From Medicago truncatula (Eukaryota; Streptophyta; Magnoliopsida; Fabales; Fabaceae): a stretch of DNA of 64,000 nt. The stretch spans positions 5,280,001 to 5,344,000 of the forward strand of contig NC_053043.1 in assembly GCF_003473485.1 (NCBI RefSeq), read 5' to 3'. This document shows positions 47,199 through 59,786 of the stretch, piece after piece. The notes below the pieces were generated by a model. That model searched no databases. It was not told the DNA's origin and saw only the letters and a program-made list of their open reading frames with translations. The position numbers and the translations under genes are program-made. How positions within the stretch are numbered: position 1 is the first letter of the stretch; the number at the start of each line of letters is the position of its first letter.

Positions 47199-49361
47199 AT
47201 GGCTTCAGGGGCAATTTTCTCATCGCTGCGGCGGCGAAGATCACCAACGTTGGAAGCTTTTCTCGCTCCGGTTGATTTAAGTGACGTTGCTTTGGTTCAA
47301 ACCCTTGTAACGGTTGTGAATGAGCTTGTGTGTTGTTTTTCAAAGCGTTCATTTTTCTTTCAGAGGAAAAATACACGTTCTTTAATTAGAAAAGTTGAGG
47401 TTTTTCAGGTTCTGTTGGAGTATTTGAATGATTCTGGTTCGGGTTCAGGTTCGGTTCTTCCGGCTACTGGGTTGCTTTGTCTGAAAGAGCTTTATTTGTT
47501 GCTGTATAGGTCAAAGATTCTGCTTGATTATTGCGCGCAATCGAGTAAGTTGTGGCTTTTGCTTCAAAATCATTCGATTTCGGGTCATTTTCATGATTTG
47601 AATCAAGAGATTTCGACACTTTTGGATGTTTTTCCTGTTAAGGATGTTTGTTTGAGTAAGGATGTTAGGGAACAGATTGAGCTTTTGTTGAAGCAATCAA
47701 GGAGGGCTAAGCTTTTTATTGATATGGAGGATGATGCTCTTAGGGTTCGTTTCTTTGAGTTTCTTGATCAGTTTGAGAATGGGAGGATTCCTGATTCGGA
47801 AGAATTGCGAAGTTTTTATGTTGATAAGTTGCAGATTATGGATGCTGCTTGTTGTAGAACTGAAATTGAGGCTTTGGAGGAGCAGATTGTTAACCATGAG
47901 GGTGATATTGAGCCTACAGTTTCTGTGCTTAAAGGGTTGGTGGCCATGACGCGGTATTGTAGGTTTTTGATATTTGGATTTGAGGAAGATGAGCTTGATA
48001 TGGAAAATGGAAGTCAGAAGAAGATCAAGAAGGGTTTGATTACTCAAGAAATTGCTGATACATTTTTAACTGTTCCAAAAGACTTTTGTTGCCCGATATC
48101 ATTGGATTTGATGAGAGATCCAGTGATTATTTCCACCGGTCAAACTTATGATAGGAGCTCCATTTCTAGGTGGATGGATGAAGGGCATACAACTTGCCCA
48201 AAGACAGGTCAAACGCTTGCTCACACTCGTCTTGTCCCGAATCGTGCCTTGAGGAATTTGATTGTGCAGTGGTGTAGTGCTCATGGAATTCCCCTTGAAC
48301 CACCAGAGGTGATGGAAGCAATGGGTGAAGCTTTTGCATCTGCTTGTCCCACCAAAGCTGCTCTTGAAGCCAATAGAGCAACTGCAAATCTTCTCATTCA
48401 ACAGCTGGCTAATGGATCACAATCTGGAAAGACTGTAGCTGCTAGGGAGATTCGATTGCTTGCGAAAACTGGCAGAGAAAATCGCGCTTTCCTTGCAGAA
48501 GCGGGGGCAATTCCTTATCTTAGGGACTTGCTTTCGTCGCCTAATTCTGTTGCTCAGGAGAACTCAGTTACTGCATTGCTCAATCTTTCCATATATGACA
48601 AGAACAAAAGCCGGATCATGGACGAGGCAAGTTGTCTTGTATCAATTGTTAATGTTTTGAGATTCGGGCATACAACAGAAGCAAGGGAAAATGCTGCTGC
48701 AACGTTGTTCAGCTTATCAGCAGTTCATGACTATAAGAAGATAATCGCGGACGAGACCGGAGCTGTTGAAGCCCTAGCAGGGCTGTTACAAGATGGGACT
48801 CCAAGAGGAAAGAAGGATGCAGTAACAGCTTTGTTCAATCTTTCCACACACACCGATAATTGTGTTAGAATGATTGAGGCAGGAGCAGTAACAGCTCTAG
48901 TTGAGGCTTTAGGGAATGAAGGAGTTGCCGAGGAAGCAGCGGGTGCCATAGCCTTGATTGTTCGACAGCCTTTCGGAGCCAAAGCATTAGTGAATCAGGA
49001 AGAGGCAGTAGCTGGATTGATAGGAATGATGCGTTGTGGAACACCGAGGGGTAAGGAGAATGCAGTCGCAGCATTGCTCGAGTTATGCCGGAGTGGAGGT
49101 TCAGCTGCAACTGAAAGGGTAGTTAAGGCACCAGCTATTGCCGGATTACTTCAAACCCTATTATTTACCGGGACAAAGCGAGCTAGACGTAAAGCCGCTT
49201 CACTTGCTAGAGTGTTTCAGAGATGTGAAAATGCATCTCTGCATTACGGTGGATTAGGTGTAGGCTATGCATTTGCTAGCAATTCAGCTCAAACTAGAGA
49301 TTCAAGCTTTGCTGCAGGGGATGTTTCAGTACCAATGTCAATCTCTGTACCTGTAATATAG
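47199..49361 (+). CDS. PUB17: U-box/ARM-repeat E3 ubiquitin ligase, PUB17 type
   Basis: An intronless 720-residue protein. The ATG at 47199 gives MASGAIFSSLRRRRSPTLEA, the diagnostic start of PUB17/ACRE276 proteins. The U-box N-terminal domain spans about 1-280 (FQRKNTRSLIRKVE, SKILLDYCAQSSKLWLLLQN). The U-box is at about 293-366 (DFCCPISLDLMRDPVIISTG, then TYDRSSISRWMDEGHTTCPK). ARM repeats cover about 410-680 (AAREIRLLAKTGRENRAFLA, QENSVTALLNLSIYDKNKSR, ENAAATLFSLSAVHDYKK, TPRGKKDAVTALFNLSTH). The C-terminus ends VPMSISVPVI. Known PUB17s ubiquitinate targets in the nucleus and cytoplasm and promote hypersensitive cell death and immune signalling. The U-box is intact, so activity is expected. 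PUB16 is the only close alternative. Confidence 0.95.
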   Translation: MASGAIFSSLRRRRSPTLEAFLAPVDLSDVALVQTLVTVVNELVCCFSKRSFFFQRKNTRSLIRKVEVFQVLLEYLNDSGSGSGSVLPATGLLCLKELYLLLYRSKILLDYCAQSSKLWLLLQNHSISGHFHDLNQEISTLLDVFPVKDVCLSKDVREQIELLLKQSRRAKLFIDMEDDALRVRFFEFLDQFENGRIPDSEELRSFYVDKLQIMDAACCRTEIEALEEQIVNHEGDIEPTVSVLKGLVAMTRYCRFLIFGFEEDELDMENGSQKKIKKGLITQEIADTFLTVPKDFCCPISLDLMRDPVIISTGQTYDRSSISRWMDEGHTTCPKTGQTLAHTRLVPNRALRNLIVQWCSAHGIPLEPPEVMEAMGEAFASACPTKAALEANRATANLLIQQLANGSQSGKTVAAREIRLLAKTGRENRAFLAEAGAIPYLRDLLSSPNSVAQENSVTALLNLSIYDKNKSRIMDEASCLVSIVNVLRFGHTTEARENAAATLFSLSAVHDYKKIIADETGAVEALAGLLQDGTPRGKKDAVTALFNLSTHTDNCVRMIEAGAVTALVEALGNEGVAEEAAGAIALIVRQPFGAKALVNQEEAVAGLIGMMRCGTPRGKENAVAALLELCRSGGSAATERVVKAPAIAGLLQTLLFTGTKRARRKAASLARVFQRCENASLHYGGLGVGYAFASNSAQTRDSSFAAGDVSVPMSISVPVI

Positions 49362-50203
49362 TGGTATAATACTTTTTCTGTATTTGTAATTGTTACGTTC
49401 ACAATTTTTATTGGAAGTTTTTACAGATTCTTTAATTGAAACTTTATAAAGTCATAAAAAAATGTCACCAATACCATATGTATTCTCTTCCAAGAGATAC
49501 ATGAATGTTGTTGACAAGTTAGTTCATCACATGTGTAACGTTGAGTTATATCAAAGACAGAAAAGAGAATGCTCTACAAAAGAGTTTTAGACCATTTCTT
49601 GTGTCATATTTGGTTTTATGATTTTTTTCCTTTCTTGGCTACCACTGCATATTAATTTTAATGGTCCCAATTGAAAGGGTTTTCCCTAGAGTAGTAAAAT
49701 CCCACTTAATGTTCACAATTGATGATTACAATGGGGCCTAACTGTGCTCATGCCATCATTTCATTTGAATGTAAACCATTCTGCTTGCATTTTTTATTTT
49801 CCTGCATTGATTAGATGGAGACTTGTGTGCTATTGGAGACATTTATGCGGGTCATGTTATTATTACATTTACCACAAATTCATAAACAATGTTGCAAATA
49901 TGCACTATTCTTTCTTTAGGAAAGAATCTACAGACACTATGCTTCTTGTCTTCACGTGGCAGTCTAGTTATTTGTATCTAATTAGAACTTGTACATTGGG
50001 CTAGATATTCTGAAGTTGATATTGTATGGCCTATTACAATAGTATTTTTTTTATAATCGAGTGAATTACTATTTTGGAACTTAAAATGTAGTAATTGAAT
50101 AATTTAGTTCTTCGATATAAGGACTAATTTTGTCACTTCATACATTGAGAGATCAAATTATTTGATTCCTACTATTTGAAGTACTAAAATGGCGATTCAC
50201 TAT
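49362..50203. other. 3' flank of PUB17 and intergenic DNA
   Basis: Probably 3' untranslated region first; no gene afterwards. An 86-codon frame at 49744-50004 has no recognisable features. Confidence 0.5.
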
Positions 50204-50337
50204 TATGTTTGGTATCACAGTAGATATGTTGGAATCACGACGATCCATCCTAACTTTATAAAAGCTATAATGTGTAGCTTTTGAAAATCACGGTGAGCTA
50301 TCTTGATCCTGGCATAGCCAACATAATATCGAACATA
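50204..50337. mobile_element. Short MITE, family copy A
   Basis: TATGTTTGGTATCACAGTAG at the left and the complement of CCAACATAATATCGAACATA at the right form the inverted repeat. The interior has ATCACG...CGATCC and AAAGCT/AGCTTTT palindromic motifs. A second copy lies at 59787-59908. Confidence 0.6.
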
Positions 50338-51127
50338 GACTAAAACATTTTTCCTCCGTCTTTAATTATAAGAAGAAAAAAGTTCAAATAGTTGATGTAT
50401 TTGGTCAAAATTTTAGACAACGTATATTAACTTTTTTAAACCAAATTTGCTTATATGTTGGAAGAGGTCAACCTTTAAATAAATCTAAAGTATTTTGAGA
50501 GATTAGTTTTCACAAGTACGTGTGTACCATTTACAAAGAAAAATGGTTATTCACTTGTTTATAGGTTATAGGTATAATTCTGCCGGTTCTTTGTAGTCTC
50601 TTTTTGCATAAAGTGTGTTTGTATGAATCCCATTTGTTGTCTAATCTCTCTAATCTTTGGTCAACAAATTAGCTGGCAGTTTTTTCATTGAGTTGCTTCT
50701 TGCTGGAGATTCCCATGTGTAACATGTAAGAATACTAAATTCTTAGTTAACACACTCCACAAGTTCTCTACCAAGATGAGAATCTTCTAGACAATAAGGA
50801 TAAGTTTCTTTTCTTTCTTTATGAGTTCATGTCCACGATGACATCAATGGAACATTTTTTTTTCCATCGAATAATGTTAGAACGAAGGTAGATCATAGAA
50901 ATGATGTTTTTTGTGCCTAGTTTTTTGATTCATGTGTGCTAGGTAAAAGCAATTACTATGTATTTGTGTCATGAAAAGGTACAAGTATAAGGGGTATATT
51001 TATTTTTTGTAGAATTTTTTCAGCTTATTTTATGAAAGATATTGGAAAGTTATAAGATATTTCAAAGATGAGATTATTCTTGAGATAAAAGTTGAGTGGT
51101 GCAGAATAGTCATGAGACTAATCACTT
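50338..51127. other. Intergenic DNA, with a Stowaway-like remnant
   Basis: Around 50354-50470, CCTCCGTCTTTAATTATAAG opens a possible Stowaway-like remnant without a clear right end. Nothing else supported. Confidence 0.4.
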
Positions 51128-51138
51128 ATTTATTCTAC

Positions 51139-51420
51139 GGTTAATTAAGTTTTTGGTCCCTATAAATATTTGCAGTTTTATTTTTAATCCTTATAAAAAT
51201 AAATCATACTTTTTAGTCCTTACAAAATTTTTTGTTAGTGTTTTAGTCCCTAGAAAATTTTTCGTAAACATTTTTAGTCCCTATCAAAAATTTCCATCAA
51301 CATTTTTGGTCACTAAAATGTTTAAAGAAAATATCACAAGAACTAAAAAATGTGATTTTATTTTGTAGGAACTAAAAACAAAACTATAAATATTTATTGA
51401 GATTAAAAACTTAATTAACC
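51139..51420. mobile_element. MULE-type MITE ('GGTTAATTAAGTTTTTGGTCC')
   Basis: Left end GGTTAATTAAGTTTTTGGTC and right end GATTAAAAACTTAATTAACC are inverted repeats, and the homology extends inward (TATAAATATTTGCAGTTTTA against ACAAAACTATAAATATTT). An 11-bp direct repeat ATTTATTCTAC flanks the element exactly (51128-51138 and 51421-51431). The 90-codon frame covering the element is fortuitous. 282 bp. Confidence 0.88.
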
Positions 51421-51431
51421 ATTTATTCTAC

Positions 51432-52741
51432 CCGTACTTCTTCTTCTTTCACATTCCACATAATGACTTGTATGACTTATTGACCGCCGATTTGCTTCAA
51501 TTACATTCTTGCCATTGGTAAACGTCAGAAAAATATTGAATTGAATTTTTAATGTGAAGTGAAGAATGTGGTGTTTAACAATTTGTTAGTATCTGTAAAA
51601 AACGATTTGTTTGTTGGTATCATGGTATGTATTTGACTCGTTAAAGTGATTAATTTTACTATAATGAGAAAATCAAGAATTAATAATACTGTTGATCTGT
51701 TGTTAATCACAATTGATATTATTTTTTAAATTCTAACGTGAGTTGTTCACAAATTTCAGAGCATAAGACAAAAATCATCCGAAAAAGAGCGTACAACTTT
51801 GTTTGGAAGTCACAAGTGAAAAGAATGGAGAGTTTTGGAGGCACAAGAGTTGAAGAGAAATGAAGACTTTTTTTTTATAAAAGTTAGTTTTTCTTGATTT
51901 GAGAGTATTGATAAACAGGTGAAAATGATTCAACAATTTATTTAAAATCCTCTAAAATCTTCTCTTAATATGTTTTTAAATTCTACCATATTGAAGTGTT
52001 TTAGTCCAATGAAACAAAAATAAAATTTCCATGCAAGATGAGGGTTTACTCTTTCTATTTTTGTTTCTCTCCTCCCTTTATCCTGAAAGTCTTCACCTCC
52101 CTTCCATTTCCATTTTTTTGGGTGAATCTTCCATTTCAATTTTTATGTGCAAAAATTTGAATTCCTTATATTTTACGTTAAATTATTTAAACGAATAAGA
52201 AAATTGTTAGAAATTTGTGATTTCAAATTCTCTCTTTCTAGACATTCAAAGCAACTGAAATAGGGGTTCCATTCCTTGAAATTCCATGTGGTCCAAACAA
52301 TGTGTTATGGACATAGTCAGTCACGGTAGCTTGATTCCACTATCTATTTTGTCGTTAATGATGGAGTCACTGTTGATTGCAGTGTTCCAAATTATTGACA
52401 CTTTAGCTCCATAAACCTCTCTTGAAAGGAAACTTGAGGGTTTTAATAACACACATACATGTCTCTTTGATTATTATTGTTGTATCATTCCAAGCTTGAT
52501 TTTCTTGATATGAAATATTTGGCACGGGTGAGGTAAGGTGGGGCATGTCTTTTCCCATCATAGTGTTTAATATTCAAGATTAAATTAATTGGATGCTAAA
52601 GTAAGTGGAGGCACAAAGGACACATTTTAAAAACAATTGGAGATTTTGCTAGACTCATACTTAAAGACATGAAGGTGGTTGAGCTTGAGTGATAAGCCAC
52701 ATTTGGAGTAAAAAGGTTGCTAATGATGACAATATCACTTA
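51432..52741. other. Intergenic DNA without a recognised feature
   Basis: AT-rich; short chance frames only. Confidence 0.5.
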
Positions 52742-52750
52742 ATGAAAATA

Positions 52751-53881
52751 GAATTTTACTCTTCACCCAGCACATTTCGCTCGCATCCTGCAACCATGCC
52801 CAAAATACCCCTGCGTTAGTTAACTAGCGCAAGTGTAAACTAGTGGACAAGTTAAGTGGTGCAAGTGTAAACTAGTGCGCACGTTACGTGGCACAAAGTG
52901 GCTACTTTTTTTTTTTAATTCTAAAATATTTTATTTACTTTATTCTAAGTTATTTGGTCACTTTATTCTAATTTATTTATGCACTTAAAATAAATTCGAT
53001 TTTATACTAATTCAATTTTTATTCTAATTTATTTATTCATTAAATACAAAATTAAAAAATAAATTCAATTTTATTTATTCAATATTTATTTATTCAATAC
53101 ATAAGCATAAACATAAAATAAATGTGAAAATAAGTACAAATAAAAAACAAAATTAATAAATATAACTATCATTTAATTAATATGATTCAAACATTACAAT
53201 ATATAATACATATATTTTACCGTCTTCGGTATGTACCACTAATTCTTGGGCAAAATAGTGATCCGTTCTGTTGGGGAAAACAACATCAAGACCCCTTGAG
53301 TTAAATTTAAATTTGGTTCCTTTTATACCCCATGGTGATTCTTTTTACCCACGGTAAAAAGATTTTGGGAGTAAAAGGAAGCAAACCTAATTTTACCTCA
53401 AAGGATGATGTCTTTTTCCCCAACCTAACGGACAACTACTTCCCCCAAAAGCCACCGGTATTTACCTAAAGGAGTATAAAGACCCTAGAGACTATAGAAA
53501 CAAAGAAGAAGAAGAGAAAGAGGGGGAGAGAGTTGGAGGAGAAAATGTGAGGAAAAGAGGAAGTATGTGAGGGTTTTTATAGGTGGTATAAGGTAGATAA
53601 CACTTAATGAGGTCCAAAAACGTGTGAAACACTTAAAAAAAAAACGTGTAAAAACCAATCAAAAGCATTGACCACCGTCCAGAAACGTCTGTGTTTCAGT
53701 TTTTACCACCGTCCAACTTGCGCGAGTTAACTCACGCATAGGCTCAGTGGTGCGTGACTTAAGTCACGCAGAGCTTGAGAGGTACATGAGTTAAGTCACA
53801 CAGCGTGACTTAACCCACGCAGGTTATATTCGAAAAACATGCACGGCGCGAGCGAAATGTGCTGGATGAAGAGCAAAATTT
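52751..53881. mobile_element. Non-autonomous MULE with perfect 9-bp target duplication
   Basis: The left end GAATTTTACTCTTCACCCAG followed by CACATTTCGCTCGC is mirrored by the right end GCGAGCGAAATGTGCTGG, ATGAAGAGCAAAATTT. ATGAAAATA flanks both sides (52742-52750 and 53882-53890). No transposase. Each subterminal region has repeated short palindromic units (GTGTAAACTAGT on the left; TGACTTAAGTCA and GAGTTAACTC on the right), as expected of transposase-binding repeats. The centre has its own inverted repeat at 53261-53434. Confidence 0.9.
53261..53434. repeat. Inverted repeat inside the MULE
   Basis: TCCGTTCTGTTGGGGAAAAC, with ACATCA, CTTGAGTTAAATTTAAATTT and GGTTCC on the left, is mirrored by GGAAGCAAACCTAATTTTAC, GATGATGTCTTTTTCCCCAA and CCTAACGGA on the right. 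Possibly a small MITE nested in the MULE. Confidence 0.65.
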
Positions 53882-53890
53882 ATGAAAATA

Positions 53891-56830
53891 TGGGTGTGAA
53901 TATGATGAACTGAATTAGTGTTTACAGTGCATAAGTCTGAAATATTATAAGGTCACTTTAAACAATTAATCCTAAAATGGTCCGTAGCCTATCATATATT
54001 TATTTTGTAGAGTCGTATTATGAAAGTCTAATATGATTTGTTAACATGTTTAAAAATAAATTTCATATGTACATATTTAAATAACTATTAATTACATATG
54101 TACATATTTAAACAACTAACAATATCTATGTTTAAATAGACTAATGAATCAATAAACCAATGAGATAAAATTCATTTTGACATTTAACATGACATTTAAA
54201 AAATTGACTATATATGACATCATATTTCAATTTTAATTTATATAATATATTTAAATATGCAAAAAAAAAAATAACGCAAACTAATAAGTTTAAATTAATC
54301 AAAATATAAAATTAAATATAAATATAAAAACAATAATAAAAATACCTGATAGGTCTATTTTTATTTTTTTAATGATTTATAGCCTAATATTTTCAGCTAT
54401 ACAGACTTTTAAACAATATCTTACCTGAATTTGGCGTAGGCTAAATCATCATGCCCCTATCTCGAAATTACTTTAATTGATCCCAAGCCATTAGCCCTTA
54501 GTTATCTATCATTTCATCACACCAAGATGCAGCTCAAGTGGAGCATATTGGGTCCCAGCAAGGCAGCAGTGGGTTGATTTACTTTCTTAGTATTTTGCTT
54601 ATCAAAACTGCATGACTTAAGATATTTTTTTTTTGTTCTGAGTTATCTCTGTAATGTTATGGTAAAATTTTAATGAAATTGTGATTCTGCCTTAAAGAGT
54701 CCCTCTTCAGTCACCGTGATGTTTTCTTTTGATTGAAGGAGGAGTAAATCTTTAATTTAGCCTCTGTAAGTTGTAACTTGTATGATGCTGAAATTGATGT
54801 TTAAAATTAAGAAACATATTGCCAAATGAGCTGGTTCAATTTGGTTCTTCATGTGATCATGTTGGTTCGGATCAGTATATTTGACAACTTTGAAAAATGG
54901 TAATGTATTTTTGTAGCCATAGAGAAAAATTGGCAATAGGACTAGATCATTGATGATTATGATCCGATCGGGTTTTATTCACAAAAATTGTCCATTGAAA
55001 ATTACGATCCGATTGGTGGAGTAATTTGAGATGATTTTTTTTTGTTAGAGGGAGGCTCCTGAAGCACAATGAGAGGAACTATGAATTACTAGTTGCCGAC
55101 TTTGCTAGTACATCTGTACAAACACTCCCTTAGCGAAACGTGTGGCGAAAATATATGATACAATCTTTGTACATGAAATCTCTAATAATCTCTGGCTCAT
55201 TAGCATGATGATGAAATGAAACTAAGACGTTTTCTTAGTGACAAGTTGAACCACATGCAAGGAATCCGAAAAACATATTATTTTCCTAAATTCAATCTAC
55301 CAACACAGTATGATATCCACTAAAAAATAAATTTGTTGCGACAAAATATTCCACGTTATCAAGGAAGCTAAGATACTCATTTCATCCACTAATTAAGCCA
55401 CTAGGATCTTGAAAATATTATCCAAACCAACCTTGAAAATAGGATAACAAGATAATTATCTTTTCATGATAATTACACATAATTTTTTTTTTTAGGAAAT
55501 AAAAATCTTGACTAATATATTATTAGATCAAAGATGTATTTGGTAATTCGTAAAATTATGGGTTATTTTTATTGATGGTCAAAATTTGAAAATCAATTTG
55601 TTTACCGACTCTTGTTCCTGTATGAACACAAAGGATTTGTTCCACATAGTTGATGATGTAACTAGAGTTTAAGTGAGGTCAAGAATGTGTGATCATATAT
55701 GAGAGTAAGCCTCCTATTTATAATGTATTCGAGCTCTCACCTGTCAAATGGGGGAGGCACATTTGGCCTTTGAGGATGAAAATTGCTCTTCTTGTCTTTG
55801 GTTTTGCTTATTCCATTAATTCAGCGTGAGTTAACTTATGTTGACATTTTAAGATTGGTTTAATCATTTTTTTCATTTTTTTTAACCGATATTTAAAGTG
55901 TCAGTCTGAGTTAACTAACTCACACCGAAAATGCTGTCACCTTATATTTAAAAAAATGAGCAATTTCATGAGTGAGAAGAGCAATTTTCAGATCTTGATG
56001 GTGCTTGATCCAATCATCATTTGGGCTGGGCCTTCAAGGCAGGCCCATGGCTCTTTGATCAACTAAGAAGAAACAAAAAAAAAAAAAACAACAATAAGCA
56101 AGCAAATGTTGGAATATAGATAGACATTTCTTGCTGGGAATTACACATGCTAAAATGTCTTCTAGAAACCATTGTAAAATCAAAGGAAAACCCCTATAAA
56201 TTCTTTGTCCACTGTTGTCCTCTTTAATCTTTATCACTAAAGTTAATACCGAAAGAAAATTGACACAATAATTCATCTTAAGATTTCAGATTTTCAACGA
56301 TGTTAATTTTGATGATTAGTCGATACATACTACTGACTTTAAACGGACCCTTACAAGTGAATGGTTCCTCAAAGTAGTCGTCATTGAGCCGGATGCCGAG
56401 TTTTAAAAAACCTAAAAAATAATCCATCTAATCTTTCAAACCAATAACATAAACTCCAACTTTCATCTCAAAGTAAACAGTATTATAATGGAAGTTAGAT
56501 TGTTACAATTGCACTGGTATAGTTCATCAATTGGTTCATAATATTTCAGTTTCATTTTCTCTCATATAAGACTAAATCTATGTAAGTTAATTAAATTCAA
56601 AAAATATAATAAAGTAGTAATAAGTTGTCTAGATGTAACCAACCACTACTTTACGTGGACCTAAAAAAGGGATCATTCATTGACATTTAGTACAGAACTT
56701 TCTCTGAGTAGAAAGTAGAAACTGTAAAAAGCAAGAAAAAGTGATTAATTGGTCACAAGATTTGTGGCGGGTTTCTCTTTTAAAAAGAAAAATTTCATAT
56801 CAAAGACAAAAAACAATAGGAAACCCACGT
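53891..56830. other. Intergenic DNA without a recognised gene
   Basis: AT-rich to mixed. The minus frame at 56034-56276 and the region around 55826-55930 (GCGTGAGTTAACTTATGTTG and GAGTTAACTAACTCAC, short palindromes) show no protein features. The last 100 bases are upstream sequence of the OVATE gene. Confidence 0.5.
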
Positions 56831-56833
56831 TCC

Positions 56834-56840
56834 TATTTAA
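56834..56840 (+). promoter_or_regulatory. Possible TATA element of the OVATE gene
   Basis: TATTTAA about 115 bases before the ATG, followed by a C/A-rich leader. Position only; no direct support. Confidence 0.35.
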
Positions 56841-56955
56841 CATTTCTAACCGTCTTTCACAACTCACCGCATCACTGTTCCACTTTCTTCATACAATCTA
56901 GTAACATTTACAAAACATCATCAATTATCACATTTTAATTACAAACAACAAAATA

Positions 56956-58029
56956 ATGATGAAGTGGGGTGCAAAAAAACCATCTTCTTCTTCTTCTTCT
57001 TCTTCTTCTTCTTCTACTTCTTCTGGTTCTTTTTCTTGGCTTTCTAAGTTGAAACATATGAGAATCAATTCAGATTCAAATCATGCAAAAATTAAGCAGA
57101 AAGAAAAGAAGATTTCTCAACCTTCATGTTTTGATATTGGTGGAAAATATGGTAACAAAAGTGGAAGAAAACAAGGTATAGTCAAGTTAAAGGAGGAGGA
57201 TATTATTGGTTTAGAAGATCAAAGAAAAATGGTGAATGATAAGAAGGGTTTGATGAAGATTGATGAGTATCATGAATATGATAGAGAAAAGGAATATGAA
57301 AACATAAGGAGAAGATTTGAGAGGAAAGCACAACAGGTTTTGGAAGAACAATTGTTGAAATTAGAAAGAGAAGCAAAAGAAGTAGAAGATGTTAAATTTC
57401 AATATGAATCTCCAAGAACAATTTGTACACCAAGAACAACACATTCTTTTGCTTCTTCTAATGCAGATTCAACGAAGAATTCTTCTAGCTTAAGAAATAT
57501 TCGTTTTGAGAAAAGTGAAATTGCATCGTCTCAGAAGAAAGAAAGTTATGAGAAGCATAGTTTGAAAAAACATGAAGAGTTGAAGGTAAAGACTCAAGAA
57601 AAACAAAGGAGGAAACCAAAGAAAGTTTCGAGGGTGAAAATATATTCACCAAGATTGGTTTCAAAGGTTGAAATAAGCAGAATAAAGGCATTAGAAGAAA
57701 TGAGGAACAAAGCAAAACAAAAGATGAAGAAAGAAAGGGAAGAAGAAATTGTGGAGGAAATTATTAGTACTAAACCAGAATTAGATAGTTTTGCTGTGAT
57801 TAAATGTTCATCAAATCCAAAGCAGGATTTTAGAGATTCAATGATTGAGATGATTGAAGAGAAACAGATTAGTAAGGCAGAAGAAATGGAAGAGTTGTTG
57901 GCATGTTATTTGACTTTGAATGCTGATGAGTATCATGATCTCATAATCAAAGTATTTAGGCAGGTATGGTTTGATATAAGTCAATATGGTTTAGGTGTTA
58001 GATCAGAAATGCAATGGGGTTTTCTATGA
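56956..58029 (+). CDS. OVATE family protein (OFP5-like transcriptional repressor)
   Basis: An intronless 357-residue protein. It starts [11 protein letters not shown], followed by a Ser tract coded by a TCT/TTC run, a start pattern shared with OFP5-type proteins. WLSKLKHM follows. A long, highly charged, probably coiled or disordered middle ([54 protein letters not shown]) leads to the C-terminal OVATE domain at about 285-342, including [20 protein letters not shown] and [21 protein letters not shown] proteins repress transcription and bind TALE homeodomain (KNOX/BELL) factors and TRM proteins, shaping organs and embryo-sac development. The second Met (MKWG) could also start the protein. Confidence 0.95.
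   Translation: MMKWGAKKPSSSSSSSSSSSTSSGSFSWLSKLKHMRINSDSNHAKIKQKEKKISQPSCFDIGGKYGNKSGRKQGIVKLKEEDIIGLEDQRKMVNDKKGLMKIDEYHEYDREKEYENIRRRFERKAQQVLEEQLLKLEREAKEVEDVKFQYESPRTICTPRTTHSFASSNADSTKNSSSLRNIRFEKSEIASSQKKESYEKHSLKKHEELKVKTQEKQRRKPKKVSRVKIYSPRLVSKVEISRIKALEEMRNKAKQKMKKEREEEIVEEIISTKPELDSFAVIKCSSNPKQDFRDSMIEMIEEKQISKAEEMEELLACYLTLNADEYHDLIIKVFRQVWFDISQYGLGVRSEMQWGFL
56980..57018 (+). repeat. Coding TCT/TTC microsatellite (poly-Ser)
   Basis: Tandem TCT triplets encode the N-terminal serine tract of the OVATE protein. Likely to vary in length between accessions. Confidence 0.85.
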
Positions 58030-59786
58030 ATGATAATTACCAATTAGATTAGTTAATTAACTGGCTTAATCAGAAATGTAAATAGTTTATTTATTGTAAT
58101 TTTGCAAGTATTTGGTGTTCTTGTTATGCTTTTATTTAACTTGAAACTCTTGAGTTTCTATTTATCAACTTATTTAGCTATTTTAGTGTTGGTTTGCATA
58201 GATTTTGTCAAATTTCATGTTTCTAGCCTCTAGTTAACTACAAGCAATAATTATTTTGTGCATGCTTAGATATTTACACATGATATGTTTTATCGCTACA
58301 ATCAAATCAAGATATAGCAAATATTTGACGCCATCAGCTATAAGCCAATAGCTCTGGAAATGGGGCAGGGGTGGATTTTGTCTCTCATATCTTCGTCTAA
58401 TCCAACCCTACCCCACATCTATAAAAAAGGAAATTTTTTTACTAGTCAATCGGGTTTGCGTCTAAGGACGAGCATCAACATTTTTTCCATGACCCGATAT
58501 CCAATATTTGAATCGAAACTTACACTTAGTTAAAGAGAATTTTTTCTAGTAAAGTCGAGACAAACTTAGACGGATATTCGATTCAACTCCTTTTGTACGC
58601 CTACTCAGCATTGAATTCAGACATAAGCTAGTATTGTTTTTTAAGCAGATTATGTAGGAAAATTTGAAACAATCATATAAAAAAAGACATGTAATTGGAA
58701 TATTAGCAAACAAGAGTTAATGCACGCTCAACCATGCACATCATGTTTGGATCTATTGGGAAGATATTACGGAATAGAAGTAAAAGAAATTAAATGACTA
58801 GATTTCTATATAAATAAACTATATATTTTCAAATTAGTTAATGTGGTGTCAGGGAAAAAAGGGTACTATTTCTCCATCCTGCAGTACTGCAGCCTTAAGA
58901 AAAAAGCTTCCTGCATTTGATACTTACTGTACCTATACTACATACATTTGTATCAGCTCTGTGTGCACTAAACTGAACTCCACTTTTAGTTTGTCACATA
59001 CAACGATTAAATTGTGTGGATTAGAGTTCAAAATATCCCAATTGTTACAATCAGGTCTATCTATATGTTAACCAATCGATTGTTAATATAATGAGCCAAT
59101 ACGATCGATGTTAACAATGTTAGAGACCTGATTGTAAAATTGAGATACTTAAAATTCAATTTGCTAAATTAAAACTTCGATTAAGATTGTGCAATCATTA
59201 TATCTAAACAACTAAAACCTACATATGAAACAACATTATCATGTATGAAAAATACAATCCTAGTAAATTAGGATATAGATGTCTTATTTCTAACAGGGTC
59301 AGTTTAAAAGTAAGGTGACTCAAACACTTGCTTTAGACCCCAGATTTTGGTTGAAAATAATTAATGGTCTCACAAGAATCAAACTGTTTATATATAAAAC
59401 CTTGAGAAAATATGGTACCAAAATAAAAATTTGTCAGCTCTGATTTTTCTATACACCAGTCCTTTTTTTTTTTTATTGTAAAAAAGTTGCCCCTTTTCAT
59501 TTCAACAAAAATAAAAGTAAAACACTGCACTTGCTTTTAACTTATTTTTTGTGTAGCTCAGAAAAAAAAAACTTATTTTTTTTGTGTAGCATACTCTTGT
59601 TTTTTTTTTTTTTAAATGGTGATATTGAATTTAATATATGACTTGTTAATATTTATTTTTTAAAAATTATGAATTCTATGTTAATTTCTTCCGCATAAAA
59701 AACTTCATACGGTACCCATTGAATTCTATATTATTTGATGAGTATGCATATGATGCTAAATTATGTTTAAAAAGAACGACTTAATC
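58030..59786. other. 3' flank of the OVATE gene and intergenic DNA
   Basis: Probable 3' untranslated region, then AT-rich DNA with no supported gene. Confidence 0.5.

Noticed and set aside
47122-49110. Antisense and shifted frames over the PUB17-like gene
   Set aside because: Shadows of the 720-residue U-box/ARM frame.
56034-56276. 80-codon minus-strand frame
   Set aside because: Phe/Cys-rich from poly(A)/poly(T) runs; no upstream gene structure.
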